Translations under genes and position numbers: made by a program
Shown: positions 55,701 through 63,948 of the stretch, piece by piece
Layout of the letters: every line of letters begins with the position of its first letter
How positions within the stretch are numbered: the first letter of the stretch is position 1
The notes under the pieces: model-generated
What the model saw: the letters and a program-made list of their open reading frames with translations, nothing else
Told to the model about the DNA's origin: nothing
Database searches by the model: none
Source: Agelas oroides
Taxonomy: Eukaryota > Porifera > Demospongiae > Agelasida > Agelasidae
Assembly: GCA_949130485.1 (NCBI GenBank)
Contig: OX422183.1
Span: 20,491,934-20,555,933, forward strand
Length of the DNA stretch: 64,000 bases
Reading direction: 5' to 3'

Positions 55701-56671
55701 AAAACAATTTGGTTGTACCATCCCAAATAATTCATATAATCTCAGGGATGTTTCGATCCGATGTGGACCTTCATCAGGCTTGACAAAATCTGTACAGCAA
55801 TATGTGGATAAAACACAGCAGTCTATTGTCATGCAATCTAATGCTGTGTACTTTACCAATGGTCCCAGGCTAATATGGAACTGGACTGGTTCTTGGTCTG
55901 CAAATTTATTGTTATCAAACAATTATTGCAGTAACAACTTTATAAATTATTTTGTAGCACATTGTTTAGGTAGATCAAATTAGGTACTTATGTATTGATT
56001 AAAGGTACTTGTGTTATTGAGTAAAACCATATTAAGGAATTTGTATTTTAGCTGAGGGACTAAAAATTGAACCAAACTTTTTGTGAATCTTGTGTACACT
56101 TTGACGTTACCCATTCATCCGTCCACATGACTCAGAGGTTTGTGATTCAAGGGTGTCCTACCTTAAGGAATTTGTATTTCACACCTGAGGCACTTTCTCT
56201 GAGATACGGTGCCTTTCACATTTTGCTGTACTGCATTTGTGGAGGATTTATAAAAGGGATTGTTTTTGTATCCTAATTTGCTCATTCTGACCTGCTTTTA
56301 TGCACCTTTTACACTGCAATGTTTTATCAGCATCTAATAATTGAACTTGTACTTATTTCCGTTCAGGTGCTGTAGAACCCCTTCCTCCTGATGCTGCTAT
56401 GTGGATTGCAGTTTCAACTACTGCAGTAGTGGTGTTCATAGCTGGTCTCCTGGTTGGTGTTCTGGGTGGAGTTCTGCTGTACCACTGTGTTATCAAGCAC
56501 CAGGCATCCTCCCACCAACAGAAGAAGACCGTATCATCTTCTAATCCACTGCAGCAAACTGGTCCACAGTATGAGGAAGTGATGGAACTGAGACAGAATA
56601 CAGCCTATGAACCGACACAGACTGGTATTGAAATGAGACCGAATGAAGCTTATGGACCAATGCAACACTGA
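43670..56671 (+). CDS. receptor C: SP-Ig-FN3-FN3-D-E-TM receptor with tyrosine tail, complete
   Basis: Exons 43670-43727 (signal peptide), 45321-45620 (Ig), 47283-47585 (FN3), 48336-48430 plus 49545-49782 (FN3), 54596-54904 (module D), 55238-55540 (module E), 56367-56671 (helix, tail, TGA). They join without frame conflict into 1911 nt, 636 residues. Approximate residues: signal 1-19, Ig 20-119, FN3 120-220, FN3 221-331, D 332-434, E 435-535, helix 547-574, tail 575-636. Tyrosines 604 (QYEEV), 616 (AYEPTQ) and 631 (AYGPMQ) lie in the tail; YEEV could bind SH2 domains if phosphorylated. The start is the ATG at 43670, which opens a hydrophobic leader and gives the phase 1 needed by the Ig exon. 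The 4.8-kb intron before D is mostly 37-bp minisatellite. Head-to-head with M2. The architecture suggests a recognition or adhesion receptor, possibly of immune or self/non-self type; this is inference. Confidence 0.85.
45321..45620 (+). CDS. receptor C exon 2: Ig-like domain
   Basis: Acceptor TCTTACACAG, donor GTACAA, 300 nt, phase 1-1. Contains SEVRLTQQ, QCTLSGIAAIWTFPGGE (Cys and Trp of the Ig core), FTSTLTFPAENGTVIIC (second core Cys) and ends in VTVRG. Confidence 0.9.
46329..46490 (+). repeat. 56-bp tandem repeat, three copies
   Basis: GGTCCACAAGAATCTACTCC starts at 46385 and 46441; a degraded third unit begins about 46329 (GCAAGAAACTTGTTCAACAG). Lies in the Ig-FN3 intron of C. Confidence 0.8.
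46518..46643. mobile_element. fold-back element (hairpin)
   Basis: Arms of about 50 bases: CCTAACCAGAGGTTCTTAGG, GAAGCCTGATGAAG.GTTTACATAAT on the left, and the complement on the right ending CTAGCTGGTTAGG. The centre is TCCCTTTGGGCTTTACCC. No coding capacity. Confidence 0.75.
47283..47585 (+). CDS. receptor C exon 3: first FN3 module
   Basis: Acceptor GCTTCAG, donor GTAAAT, 303 nt, phase 1-1. Contains GAVNVTVSWTLSGGD, LISITTNAPQTPYGGLLNIT and YEYSITVRGVNCGSQEGRES, typical FN3 B- and F-strand signatures. Confidence 0.85.
48336..48430 (+). CDS. receptor C exon 4: first half of second FN3
   Basis: Acceptor CTACCCCAG, donor GTAAGTC, 95 nt, phase 1-0. Reads VPDAPTNCATTVIYRQSSG, then VLLSINNTWFTVP. 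Too short for ordinary ORF detection; found by similarity to the M2 exon at 37991-38085. Confidence 0.85.
48624..48792. mobile_element. fold-back element with perfect 22-bp core arms
   Basis: TGCCGACGTTTCGACTGAAT.. (48675-48696) and its exact complement (48719-48740) flank TTTCGCCCTGATGACAACTG. Outer arms (AAATGAAG.GAAGGTAATC against GATAACCTTCTCTTCAT) extend the inverted repeat to about 70-80 bases per side. Lies in the intron splitting the second FN3 of C. Confidence 0.8.
49545..49782 (+). CDS. receptor C exon 5: second half of second FN3
   Basis: Acceptor CCTTCAG, donor GTGAGT, 238 nt, phase 0-1. Begins DPEDPCPDVTGNITQYQI and has CTAGRCSHTFEPPSNSPS and VSVAAENVVGVGTARTC. The large intron duplication begins five bases after the donor, at 49788. 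Confidence 0.9.
49788..51690 (+). repeat. 1.9-kb intron duplication, copy 1
   Basis: Begins TTCTCACTCTTACTTTGTCA, runs through a unique 140-bp leader and the minisatellite, and ends GTTTACTCTTGTTTGCACAC CAG at 51690. The same leader and end flank copy 2 (51691-53666), so the array plus its edges was duplicated in tandem as one block. Confidence 0.9.
49930..51640 (+). repeat. 37-bp minisatellite, array 1
   Basis: Consensus unit, in parts: CAACCRACTCATCCTGGTCA, GGATGGTYCA, ACTAGTG. About 45 units by length. Each contains the palindrome CATCCTGGTCAGGATG (7-bp arms) and usually ACTAGT. The last units (from about 51305) carry CATGGTCAGGATTGTCC, a local variant that spread later. Since 37 is not a multiple of 3, open frames across it are incidental. 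Confidence 0.97.
51691..53666 (+). repeat. 2.0-kb intron duplication, copy 2
   Basis: Second copy of 49788-51690, with the identical leader (51691-51830) and tail (GAAAAACAGTCCAGAAACAT to ACACCA at 53666). Unit-by-unit variants largely follow copy 1, with a few units gained or lost. Confidence 0.9.
51831..53618 (+). repeat. 37-bp minisatellite, array 2
   Basis: About 48 units by length of the same 37-bp repeat. The order of unit variants (for example the 4-base-shifted GGATGGTTACAACCGACTCA and the CAATGACTCATC deletion unit) repeats that of array 1, which shows duplication of the whole array rather than independent growth. Confidence 0.97.
53820..54250 (+). other. CpG-rich segment with a 109-codon open frame
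   Basis: Unusual base use for the window: many CpGs (CGTGTACGGACGGGAAG, AAAACGCGTACAAG, GCGCGAAGTGCCGGG). The open frame 53820-54149 reads, in part, GKTAVVKAGAYIVSMDRKTT and FEKRVQAVHSNAFPYFTGLP. It has no recognised homology and only a TTG start. It could be a young transposon, an exon of another gene, or a CpG-island-like regulatory region. Confidence 0.3.
54596..54904 (+). CDS. receptor C exon 6: Cys-containing FN3-like module D
   Basis: Acceptor CCATGCAG, donor GTAAAT, 309 nt, phase 1-1. Contains LLTVEVIGVSSPVDT, QLQCTFLPFFTGSAHC, QYGTDPTYMNLPYSAESSET and YYYTVSAVSGDVTVRVRG; nearly identical to 791-1099. Confidence 0.9.
55238..55540 (+). CDS. receptor C exon 7: sushi-like module E
   Basis: Acceptor TTTCATAG, donor GTATGT, 303 nt, phase 1-1. 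Contains ELWNLPAAGVTLLSDVSLL, YPSC, STACFVCDEGSEYAPNTT and RSNGTWSGNTILCG. Confidence 0.9.
55700..55800 (-). repeat. short repeat fragment resembling a Penelope-like 3' tail
   Basis: The minus strand reads CCTGATGAAGGTCCACATCG then GATCGAAACATCCC, a form often seen at the 3' end of Penelope-like elements. Nothing else of the element is visible. Confidence 0.35.
56367..56671 (+). CDS. receptor C exon 8: transmembrane helix and tyrosine tail
   Basis: Acceptor CCGTTCAG, phase 1, stop TGA 56669-56671. Begins GAVEPLPPDAAMW, helix VVVFIAGLLVGVLGGVLLYH, then CVIKH. The tail has TGPQYEEVMEL, NTAYEPTQ and NEAYGPMQH. Confidence 0.92.
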
Positions 56672-57869
56672 TTTGCTACTGATGTATAACTGTAGGCCTT
56701 TATAGTATGTTTTTTGTATCAGAAGGCACAAGGATAAATGAGAATATATATGCATGTTGTGTATATTTCATTCCAGTAAAGAGAATTATAAAGTGTATGA
56801 TCTTGCAAGAGAAATGTCTCTACCCATGTAGCTACTCCATCACTCAGTCTACTGAACTCATCTAGCTGTGGTGATCAGATTACTGGGTTACTGCAGTCAC
56901 TTCTATACAAAACCATGACACTCTAGCATTGTTCCCAGGCCTTCCCATTATCTAGTTTCTGTTCACTTATAGTATTATATATTTTTCACACACATGTAAG
57001 TGATCAAAAACTGGACAGGCTGCTAGTTACACCAGTAATCAGTATCCAAATGTTAGTCCCTTGTGCACAACCACTTTGAACTTGACATCCTTGGACAAAA
57101 GTTATCACCAACAGCTAGCCAATTCTTCCAATGATTAATACTACATTTCTCATCAGTTATGGTTATTATTGGTATTAATTGGTGCATAACATTGCATTTC
57201 ATTCTAGTGCCCATGTGAGTGGGCCAATGATTATCTCTCTGGCGATCACTTTACACCATAGTATAGGATAAAATTAATATATGGTTACATTGTGTGGTAC
57301 CTCATCATGCCAAGTTATTTTCTGTAATCCTCTAATCTGCCTCATGAAAGGATGTGATTATGAGGCACTCAACTTACACTGAATACAGTAGATAAACCCT
57401 CCTGCAGCTACCTACATGCATGGCCCAGTCTGTTTGCTGTGATCTGAAACTGCACTGTGAACCAGACAACAATTAAGTACATCTTTGCACATACTGCTTA
57501 CTCAGCTAGGATCATCTCCAAATTGCTCTAGTATACAGGCATGATAGCCTCGTACCCAAGCTCCTCCCCAGCAGGGGAGGAGCCAGCAGGGAAGGAGCCT
57601 GGGTATGAGGCTACAGGCATGACACAAATACAGTTAATGTACATAGCTCTAGCTGTCCAAGACTCATTGAAGTCTACACTGTAGCTTGGAACACACAGAG
57701 AAGTAGACCAATCATATAGGATAGTTCTCAGATTACTCCAATTTCAACTCAGTTTGTTCTGAGACTAGTTGTCTTAGTGTGAGCAGCCGATAGAATCAAA
57801 TTATCACTGACTGTGATCAATATTGGAAAGTCGTTTTGAAAACGACTGGAATAACTAGCCGTATGCTGA
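56585..57869 (+). repeat. segmental duplication of receptor C 3' end, copy 1
   Basis: From GAACTGAGACAGAATACAGC in the last coding exon to CTAGCCGTATGCTGA downstream. Recurs at 58356-59536 with small deletions. It includes the last 29 codons, the stop and the presumed 3' untranslated region. Confidence 0.9.
57545..57613. repeat. imperfect palindrome with insertion
   Basis: TAGCCTCGTACCCAAGCTCC... and GGAGCCTGGGTATGAGGCTA form arms with a few mismatches and an extra GGAGCCAGCAGGGAA. Homologous to the perfect palindrome at 59231-59283. Confidence 0.8.
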
Positions 57870-59074
57870 TCTGTAAATGTACCGTGATGACCCGCATAGG
57901 GCAATAAAGTGGGGTATTAAACAACACAGTTTATATTAAAAATGTACATGTCTTTAAATTTTAAAAAAATACATGAGTGAATCTGAAAGTTTGGTGTGTT
58001 GGAGGGCATAGGAGGTCACATAAAATGATAGCCTTGCTCCCTGTTGATGGAAGAGAGAAAAGTCATTTTCACTTACTTGGCTACTATAGCTGCTGTACAA
58101 GAATAACAGCCAGGTGGTCCTTAATGTGCAGTGTTGAGTTAAAATCAGGTATCTTCGGATGCCAAAATTGGCACATTTTGGAAACTGTTTTCTACCACTT
58201 ATGGTGGATTGTGACATGCCAACTCTGGTTTGATTCCAAAATTGGCACAAAATGCATTCTCTGTTCTACAGAGTGACTCATGTGCCATATCTGCCAACTT
58301 TGGTTTGATTCCACCAAGTCATAAAGGTACGCAACCAAATGAAGTGTGAGAACATGAACTGAGACAGAATACAGCCTATGAACCGACACAGACTGGTATT
58401 GAAATGAGACCGAATGAAGCTTATGGACCAATGCAACACTGATTTGCTACTGATGTATAACTAGGCTTTTATAGTATGTTTTTTTGTATCAGAAGTCACA
58501 AGGATAAATGGGAATATATATGCATGTTGTGTATATTTCATTCCAGTAAAGAGAATTATAAAGTGTATGATCTTGCAAGAGAAATTTCTCTACCATGTAG
58601 CTACTCCATCACTCAGTCTAGTGAACTCATCTGGCTGTGGTGATCAGATTACTGGGTTACTGCAGTCACTTCTATACAAAACCATGACACTCTAGCCTTG
58701 TTCCCAGGCCTTCCCATTATCTAGTTTCTGTTCACTTATAGTATTATATATTTTTCACACACATGCAAGTGATCAAAAACTGGACAGGCTGCTAGTTACA
58801 CCAGTAATCAGTATCCAAATGCTAGTCCCTTGTGCACAACCACTTTGAACTTGACATCCTTGGACCAAAGTTATCACCAAAGTTATCACCAACACCACGT
58901 TATTTTCTGTAATCCTCTAATCTGCCTCATGTAAGGATGTGATTATGATGCTCTCAACTTACACTGAATGCAGTAGATAAACCCTCCTGCTACCTACATG
59001 CATGGCCCAGTCTGTTTGCTGTGATCTGAAACTGCAACAAACAACTATTAAGTACATCTATGCACATACTGCTT

Positions 59075-59238
59075 GCTCAGCTAGGATCGATCCATGTCCA
59101 AATTGCTCTAGTATACAGGCGTGATAGCTCGTGCTCAGCTAGGATCATCTCCAAATTGCTCTAGTATACAGGAATGATAGCTTGTGCTCAGCTAGGATCA
59201 TCTCCAAATTGCTCTAGTATACAGGCATGATAGCCTCG
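59075..59238 (+). repeat. 54-57-bp tandem repeat, three copies
   Basis: GCTCAGCTAGGATC...CCAAATTGCTCTAGTATACA starts at 59075, 59132 and 59186. The corresponding place in copy 1 (57500-57550) has only one unit, so the expansion followed the segmental duplication. Confidence 0.85.
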
Positions 59239-59283
59239 TACCCAGGCTCCTCCCCAGCAGGGAGGAGCCTGGGTACGAGGCTA
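59231..59283. repeat. perfect 24-bp-arm palindrome
   Basis: TAGCCTCGTACCCAGGCTCC TCCC, loop CAGCA, and the exact complement. Would form a very stable hairpin in DNA or RNA. The outer sequence resembles a short fold-back transposon. Confidence 0.9.
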
Positions 59284-59778
59284 CAGGCATGATACAAACA
59301 CAGATAATGTACATAGCTCTAGCTGTCCAAGACTCATTGAAGTAGCTTGGAACATACAGAGAAGTAGACCAATCGTATAGGATAGTTCTCAGATTACTCA
59401 AATTTCAACTCAGTTTGTTCTGAGACTGGGTGATGTCTTTTGTTGTCTTAGTGTGAGCAGAATCAAATTATCACTGACTGTGATCAATATTGGAAAGTCT
59501 TTTTGAAAACGACTGGAATAACTAGCCGTATGCTGAAAGAGAGAGGTCTCAAGTATGGGCCAATGAAACGCTTTGCTGCACACATTTTCAGTTTCCAAAA
59601 CTGAGTTTTTTTGTGGAGTCTGACAATGTCCAATATTCTGTGCACACTGGAGGTGTAGCCACATCTTTGAGGCACCTTCAAAGGTATGCAACCAAATGAA
59701 GTGTGAGAACATGAATTTACTGAATGCACTATTAGAAAACCTATTGTATATTTGATATCCTTTCTTCATTACATGCAG

Positions 59779-59962
59779 GCCATTGGTGTGATTCCTTGCG
59801 GAGGGTCATAAAGGAAGGATACAGGCATGCTGGTGTTGATGTGAACACATCAATGTTCGACTTAGAAATACACACAGAAGACAGTGAAGATGAACATGAC
59901 TTTCCGCCAGGGTCAGTTAATAGACGAGCTGATTGCTACATTTTGTCCACCAACTCCAAGAA
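59779..59962 (+). CDS. possible coding exon of unknown gene
   Basis: After ACATGCAG the frame reads HWCDSLRRVIKEGYRHAGVD, then an acidic run (EIHTEDSEDEHDFPPG) and NRRADCYI. Codon use looks coding-like, but no partner exon or donor was identified. The frame continues into the SINE at 60060. Could be the 3' end of a transposon-encoded or unrecognised protein. Confidence 0.25.
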
Positions 59963-60059
59963 GCCAGAACACGCCGCAACACCAAAGAATCCCACTATCT
60001 CCACTCATAACAACAAGTGTTCTAGTTCTGAGTTTTGGTCTTTGTCTTTGTCTGACATT

Positions 60060-60200
60060 TTGATGTTATGAGATGAAAACAGAGGACAGTGAAAAAGCCA
60101 ACAGTCACTAGGAATTCAACCCAGGACTCCTGGCTTGACCTGCCAGTGCTCTACCACTGAACTACATACAATAACCTGACAACCACAGCCTCCCCCACAG
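60060..60200 (-). repeat. tRNA-derived SINE, minus-strand copy
   Basis: On the minus strand: TAGTTCAGTGGTAGAGCACT (A-box region), GTCAAGCCAGGAGTCCTGG, GGTTGAATTCC (degraded B box), then the same body as at 6130-6175 (CTTTTTCACTGTCCTCTG, CTCATAACATC). Same family as 6050-6175. Confidence 0.7.
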
Positions 60201-61805
60201 TCACTGCCGTGATTGAGTCACTACATGTAGTGAAAATGAATGACTGAGGTCTGTACTCAGAAACTGAATAATTCAGAAGTAAAGGAAATCATTTGATGCC
60301 CCAGTTTACTGCCAAATTGCACCAGTATTAACCTCAGAGCGCCTGTTTTCTGGAGAAGCATGTCCCCAGCCACACCCAGGAGGAATAGTAGTAGTTGTGG
60401 GAAGTTTTAGGCCCGTTATCCATAGAGAGTACAACAATTGAGAAATGTGGTCACACAAAGTGCTCACATAGTTTTCATAGTTTATAATATCCTCATAAAT
60501 GTCCGTTTGTATGGTACTTTTTATGAATATGAAATAGAAGCGAGGCTATATTTCATTTTGGCTTCTGTATACAGAAGCTATATTTCATTTTGTCTTCTGT
60601 AATCATACACCAGTACACCTAGGGAATGCCCTGGTTGCATATTCAAACACTAGTTGACATTGTTTACTGCATCATCCAAATTTTGACATCACCCACAATT
60701 GAGATATTCAGTCCCACAAAGTATTCGTACAGTTCTACAATTTAAGTATGATAAGGCAAGTTGTTTGCCGTGAAGGCCCACTAACATGAATTTCCTACTG
60801 ATTTCTTACTGATTTCTTACTGAGTACAACTGGAGGAAACTGACATGAGTCATCACATGCTACATATGCACACATGACTGTACAGAGAGGCTCTGCTGGC
60901 TATCTAGATCGTGCAACATACAGTAATGTAGAAAATCTAACAATGGGACCGTGGGAAGGCCTGGAAACAAAGCATAGTAGCTGCCGCAGTTACGTGTGGA
61001 GTCGTGATGGGCTAGGATTGTGATAGTGAAGTTGCAATGTGTGGCAGCCGTATTTTACCATTGTGTTTACATGTAACCATGGGATGATGATGGTGATTAT
61101 ATTCCCATGCACTTTGTACACACATACTGTACATGCACTTACACAGTACATGTGTTAACATGTGATCAGATCATAGCCTTGTACATAGGCCTTCTTGCTC
61201 CTAGACGAAATGAGCCTGGTTATGAGGGTAATCATTGAAATTGACTGAATGAATATGGGGCACTTCAATTGTATCAGGTTCTTTACTTTTGGCACATATA
61301 ATTACACAAGTATGCAGAACACTTGCAATGACAGGTAAAAGGTTTTCTTTTTTGCACTAGTTTCTCATTGTATATTTCAATGTGGTTAGTGTTTCAATAA
61401 CTGGAGTGTTCACATTTTAACTAGAATACCATCTGTGTGATGTGTGCTCATGAAGGGTACAATTTAAGTACTCCCCTCTCTCTTCGGTTTTGAATCATGC
61501 AAGAAAGTTTTGAATCATGCAAGAAAGTTTGCTGATCGATGATGAGCCATTCATTTCTCTGCAACCACAAACAACATCTAGTGGTATAGTATGAACTCAT
61601 ACTGTTTGTCCATTTGATAAACAACAGTTAATACGCTTTGCACTCAAAAGCAATTGTCACGACAGACTTCAATTTAATTCTGTAACTACATGAGTACAAA
61701 AACAATGAAATAGTTATGTTTCAAAGCACACAATATTGTTTCACTGCATTATAGTTGACTTAACATCTTATTTAATTCACCAAACATTTTGCAACACTCC
61801 AAAAA
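60201..61805. other. intergenic region, no gene recognised
   Basis: AT-rich sequence between the SINE and the 3' end of the membrane-protein gene. Short local repeats only (ACTGATTTCTTACTGATTTC at about 60797; GTTTTGAATCATGCAAGAAA twice at 61487-61529). Confidence 0.5.
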
Positions 61806-63707
61806 TTAGTTAATGGAACCATAAGTGTACACAGGAGTCAGCCTTCTCAGTTTTTCATTGTCTGGCTCTTTGTTTTCTGTGAGCTCAGCAGCTGTGTGTT
61901 CTTCTGTGGTGGGTAGCACTGGTTCATACTCTCCTGGGTTTATCAGCCGGTCTGGCAGGGAGCCAGTATCAGACTCAGCCTCCACATCTGCTTCAGCTTC
62001 AATTGTGGGTCTGGTAGACTGCATACATCTTTTCAAAGTTTTGTATCTCCTTTTAAGGCATTGAGTGATGCCTATTTTCTTTGCTAACTTGTGGCAAACA
62101 CAGAATATCAGTATCATGTGTGGAACGAGTAACAGCAGTGTTGATCCCAGAATAACGTATGTTAAAAATGGTGATAATGGTAAAGGGCTGCTTGTTACAA
62201 ATATTAGTGTCTCAAGCAAAACTAGTATGACGATATCAACATTGTTCATGAAGTTTAACTTGTATGGTCTTGTGATAGCATGGATACAGGTGGCACATGC
62301 AAAAAGGACACCTTGCATTTCTAATGTACATGAAATTGAACGATGGTGATTTACAAACAAGGCCAGTATCAATATCCTGAGGATGAGGAATGATGCAGAA
62401 ACCATCCTAAAGTCACGAGTACTATTGGTTCCGTCCTTGTACTGTCCCTGAAATGATTCCACAAACATGTGCAGAAAATGCCACCTTCGAAATCCACAAC
62501 ATGAGACACACCTTCTGAATAGTCTTGTTGGGTACAGAATGAGAAGAATTGTTGGACAAATGATAAATATTATCAACACACAATAAGCTATAGCTGCAAA
62601 TGTGTAATACTCTTGTGTATGACATTCTACTGTTGGGTCATAATACAAAACACACTTATTTGGAGTATCAATATAATTATACTTAAAAGGGAAGGTGTGC
62701 AATAGCATGAAAGATACAAATAAGACTTTGGAGAAAGAGAGAAGCAGAAATGCTGTGAAAGCATTGATTATTGATGCTGTGGAGTCCCATCTCCTCCTCA
62801 AGTGAACAACATGTCTGTGAAATGGCTTCCATAGCCAAACAACTGGTCTGAAGTTGTTGTCATGAAGTTTTATACATACATAAGTGATCAAAATGAGAAA
62901 GCTGGGATAAAATGCTACTACATACTCAAGTGCAAGGGCATGAACAGTCTTGATATGATTGCTTACACAAAATGGTGGAATAACAGCACGAAAAATGTCT
63001 AAGCTCCAAATGCCACACAGTACTAGTAACACTTTCAGTGCAACATATGGAAATCCTGTTACTTCATTCTCAATGTACATGTGCAGGGGTACGTTGAGTC
63101 GCATTGTATACACTACAATCTGACTCATGAATACTAGGGCACTCAGAGGGGAGGAGGTGGCTCTTATGTGGAAGATCACCACCAGAAAGTACAATACGCT
63201 TATTGGAAAAAGTTCCAGGAAATAGTACAAGACCAGTCCATAACCATGTCCCCAGCACTTGCTACATTCCAGAGTGTATGAGTACAGTGCAGTGCCATAG
63301 CCATCTTTACACTTCCCACACAGTTCACCTTCTCGATTTAGTGGCCCACACATGAACTTATTAAGTGAGGACACATTACTCGGCAACTGAATATAGAAGT
63401 CACCAGCAACATAAGTAGTGGTATTGTATTGTGCAATGTACGGACAAGCTCCAAATTCAGTAGCCCCAGTTGTATTGTTGTAAGTCATACAGAAGCCAAA
63501 ATGAAGTAATGGAAAATCTGGACCACACGTGACTTTTGAAGCATCATGGTGGCAAGAGCATCCAGTGATAGATGTGTTGTCAGGGATGAACCAGGGAGGG
63601 CAGACATCTTGTTGGGCAGTAGTTTGCTCTGTGAAACAGAACAGAAGGATCAGCAAGAAGAAGCAATTAGCTTTCATGATGCAATTCTTATGACCATCAA
63701 GCAACAT
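61806..63707 (-). CDS. Cys-rich multi-pass membrane protein, 633 residues, intronless
   Basis: A single uninterrupted frame. A second Met at residue 11 opens MKANCFFLLILLFCFTEQTT, a good signal peptide, so the true start may be 63677. Residues 34-152 form a Cys-rich, N-glycosylation-rich extracellular part with CGPLNREGELCGKCKDGYG (120-138) and LECSKC. Hydrophobic segments lie near 157-180, 187-204, 219-240, 258-280, 312-336, 367-392, 434-452, 463-478, 488-505 and 512-538, giving about nine or ten helices. The conserved-looking block FQGQYKDGTNSTRDFRM (419-435) and RPYKLNFMNNVD (480-491) match, from memory, a family greatly expanded in sponges whose longer members have Pmp-like repeats before the same membrane part. 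The tail (539-633) is acidic and has GEYEPVLP. Function is unknown; receptor or channel is possible. No link to the receptor cluster is shown apart from proximity. Confidence 0.85.
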   Translation of the reverse strand: MLLDGHKNCIMKANCFFLLILLFCFTEQTTAQQDVCPPWFIPDNTSITGCSCHHDASKVTCGPDFPLLHFGFCMTYNNTTGATEFGACPYIAQYNTTTYVAGDFYIQLPSNVSSLNKFMCGPLNREGELCGKCKDGYGTALYSYTLECSKCWGHGYGLVLYYFLELFPISVLYFLVVIFHIRATSSPLSALVFMSQIVVYTMRLNVPLHMYIENEVTGFPYVALKVLLVLCGIWSLDIFRAVIPPFCVSNHIKTVHALALEYVVAFYPSFLILITYVCIKLHDNNFRPVVWLWKPFHRHVVHLRRRWDSTASIINAFTAFLLLSFSKVLFVSFMLLHTFPFKYNYIDTPNKCVLYYDPTVECHTQEYYTFAAIAYCVLIIFIICPTILLILYPTRLFRRCVSCCGFRRWHFLHMFVESFQGQYKDGTNSTRDFRMVSASFLILRILILALFVNHHRSISCTLEMQGVLFACATCIHAITRPYKLNFMNNVDIVILVLLETLIFVTSSPLPLSPFLTYVILGSTLLLLVPHMILIFCVCHKLAKKIGITQCLKRRYKTLKRCMQSTRPTIEAEADVEAESDTGSLPDRLINPGEYEPVLPTTEEHTAAELTENKEPDNEKLRRLTPVYTYGSIN

Positions 63708-63826
63708 ACACAGTCTAACACACTAACTAGCAATGTTCAACTTTGCAATATCCAAAAGTAGAACAGGCTAGCGCTGCCTCGGCTTCTAATTGAATAACTG
63801 CCTCATGTATAACCTGTTATACACTG

Positions 63827-63948
63827 CACTAATGTGATAAACGGTTGATGCCCTTATTTGGTTATAGGGAACAATTGTTGAGGCTGTCACTAATGTGATA
63901 AGCAGTTGATGCCCTTATTTGGTTATAGGGAACAATTGTTGAGGCTGT
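63827..63948 (-). repeat. 61-bp tandem repeat upstream of the membrane-protein gene
   Basis: Two copies of a unit starting CACTAATGTGATAA (63827 and 63888) and containing GTTGATGCCCTTATTTGGTT. Three substitutions or fewer between copies. Lies about 120 bases upstream of the start, in the presumed promoter region. Confidence 0.9.

Larger units (their letters stand above)
58356..59536 (+). pseudogene. duplicated 3' end of receptor C, copy 2
   Basis: Carries the final tail codons (AYEPTQTGIEMRPNEAYG and so on) and the TGA identical to C, but no transmembrane sequence or acceptor, so it cannot replace the parent exon. Flanked by GCAACCAAATGAAGTGTGAG at about 58331 and again at about 59689, which marks the insertion context. 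Confidence 0.85.
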
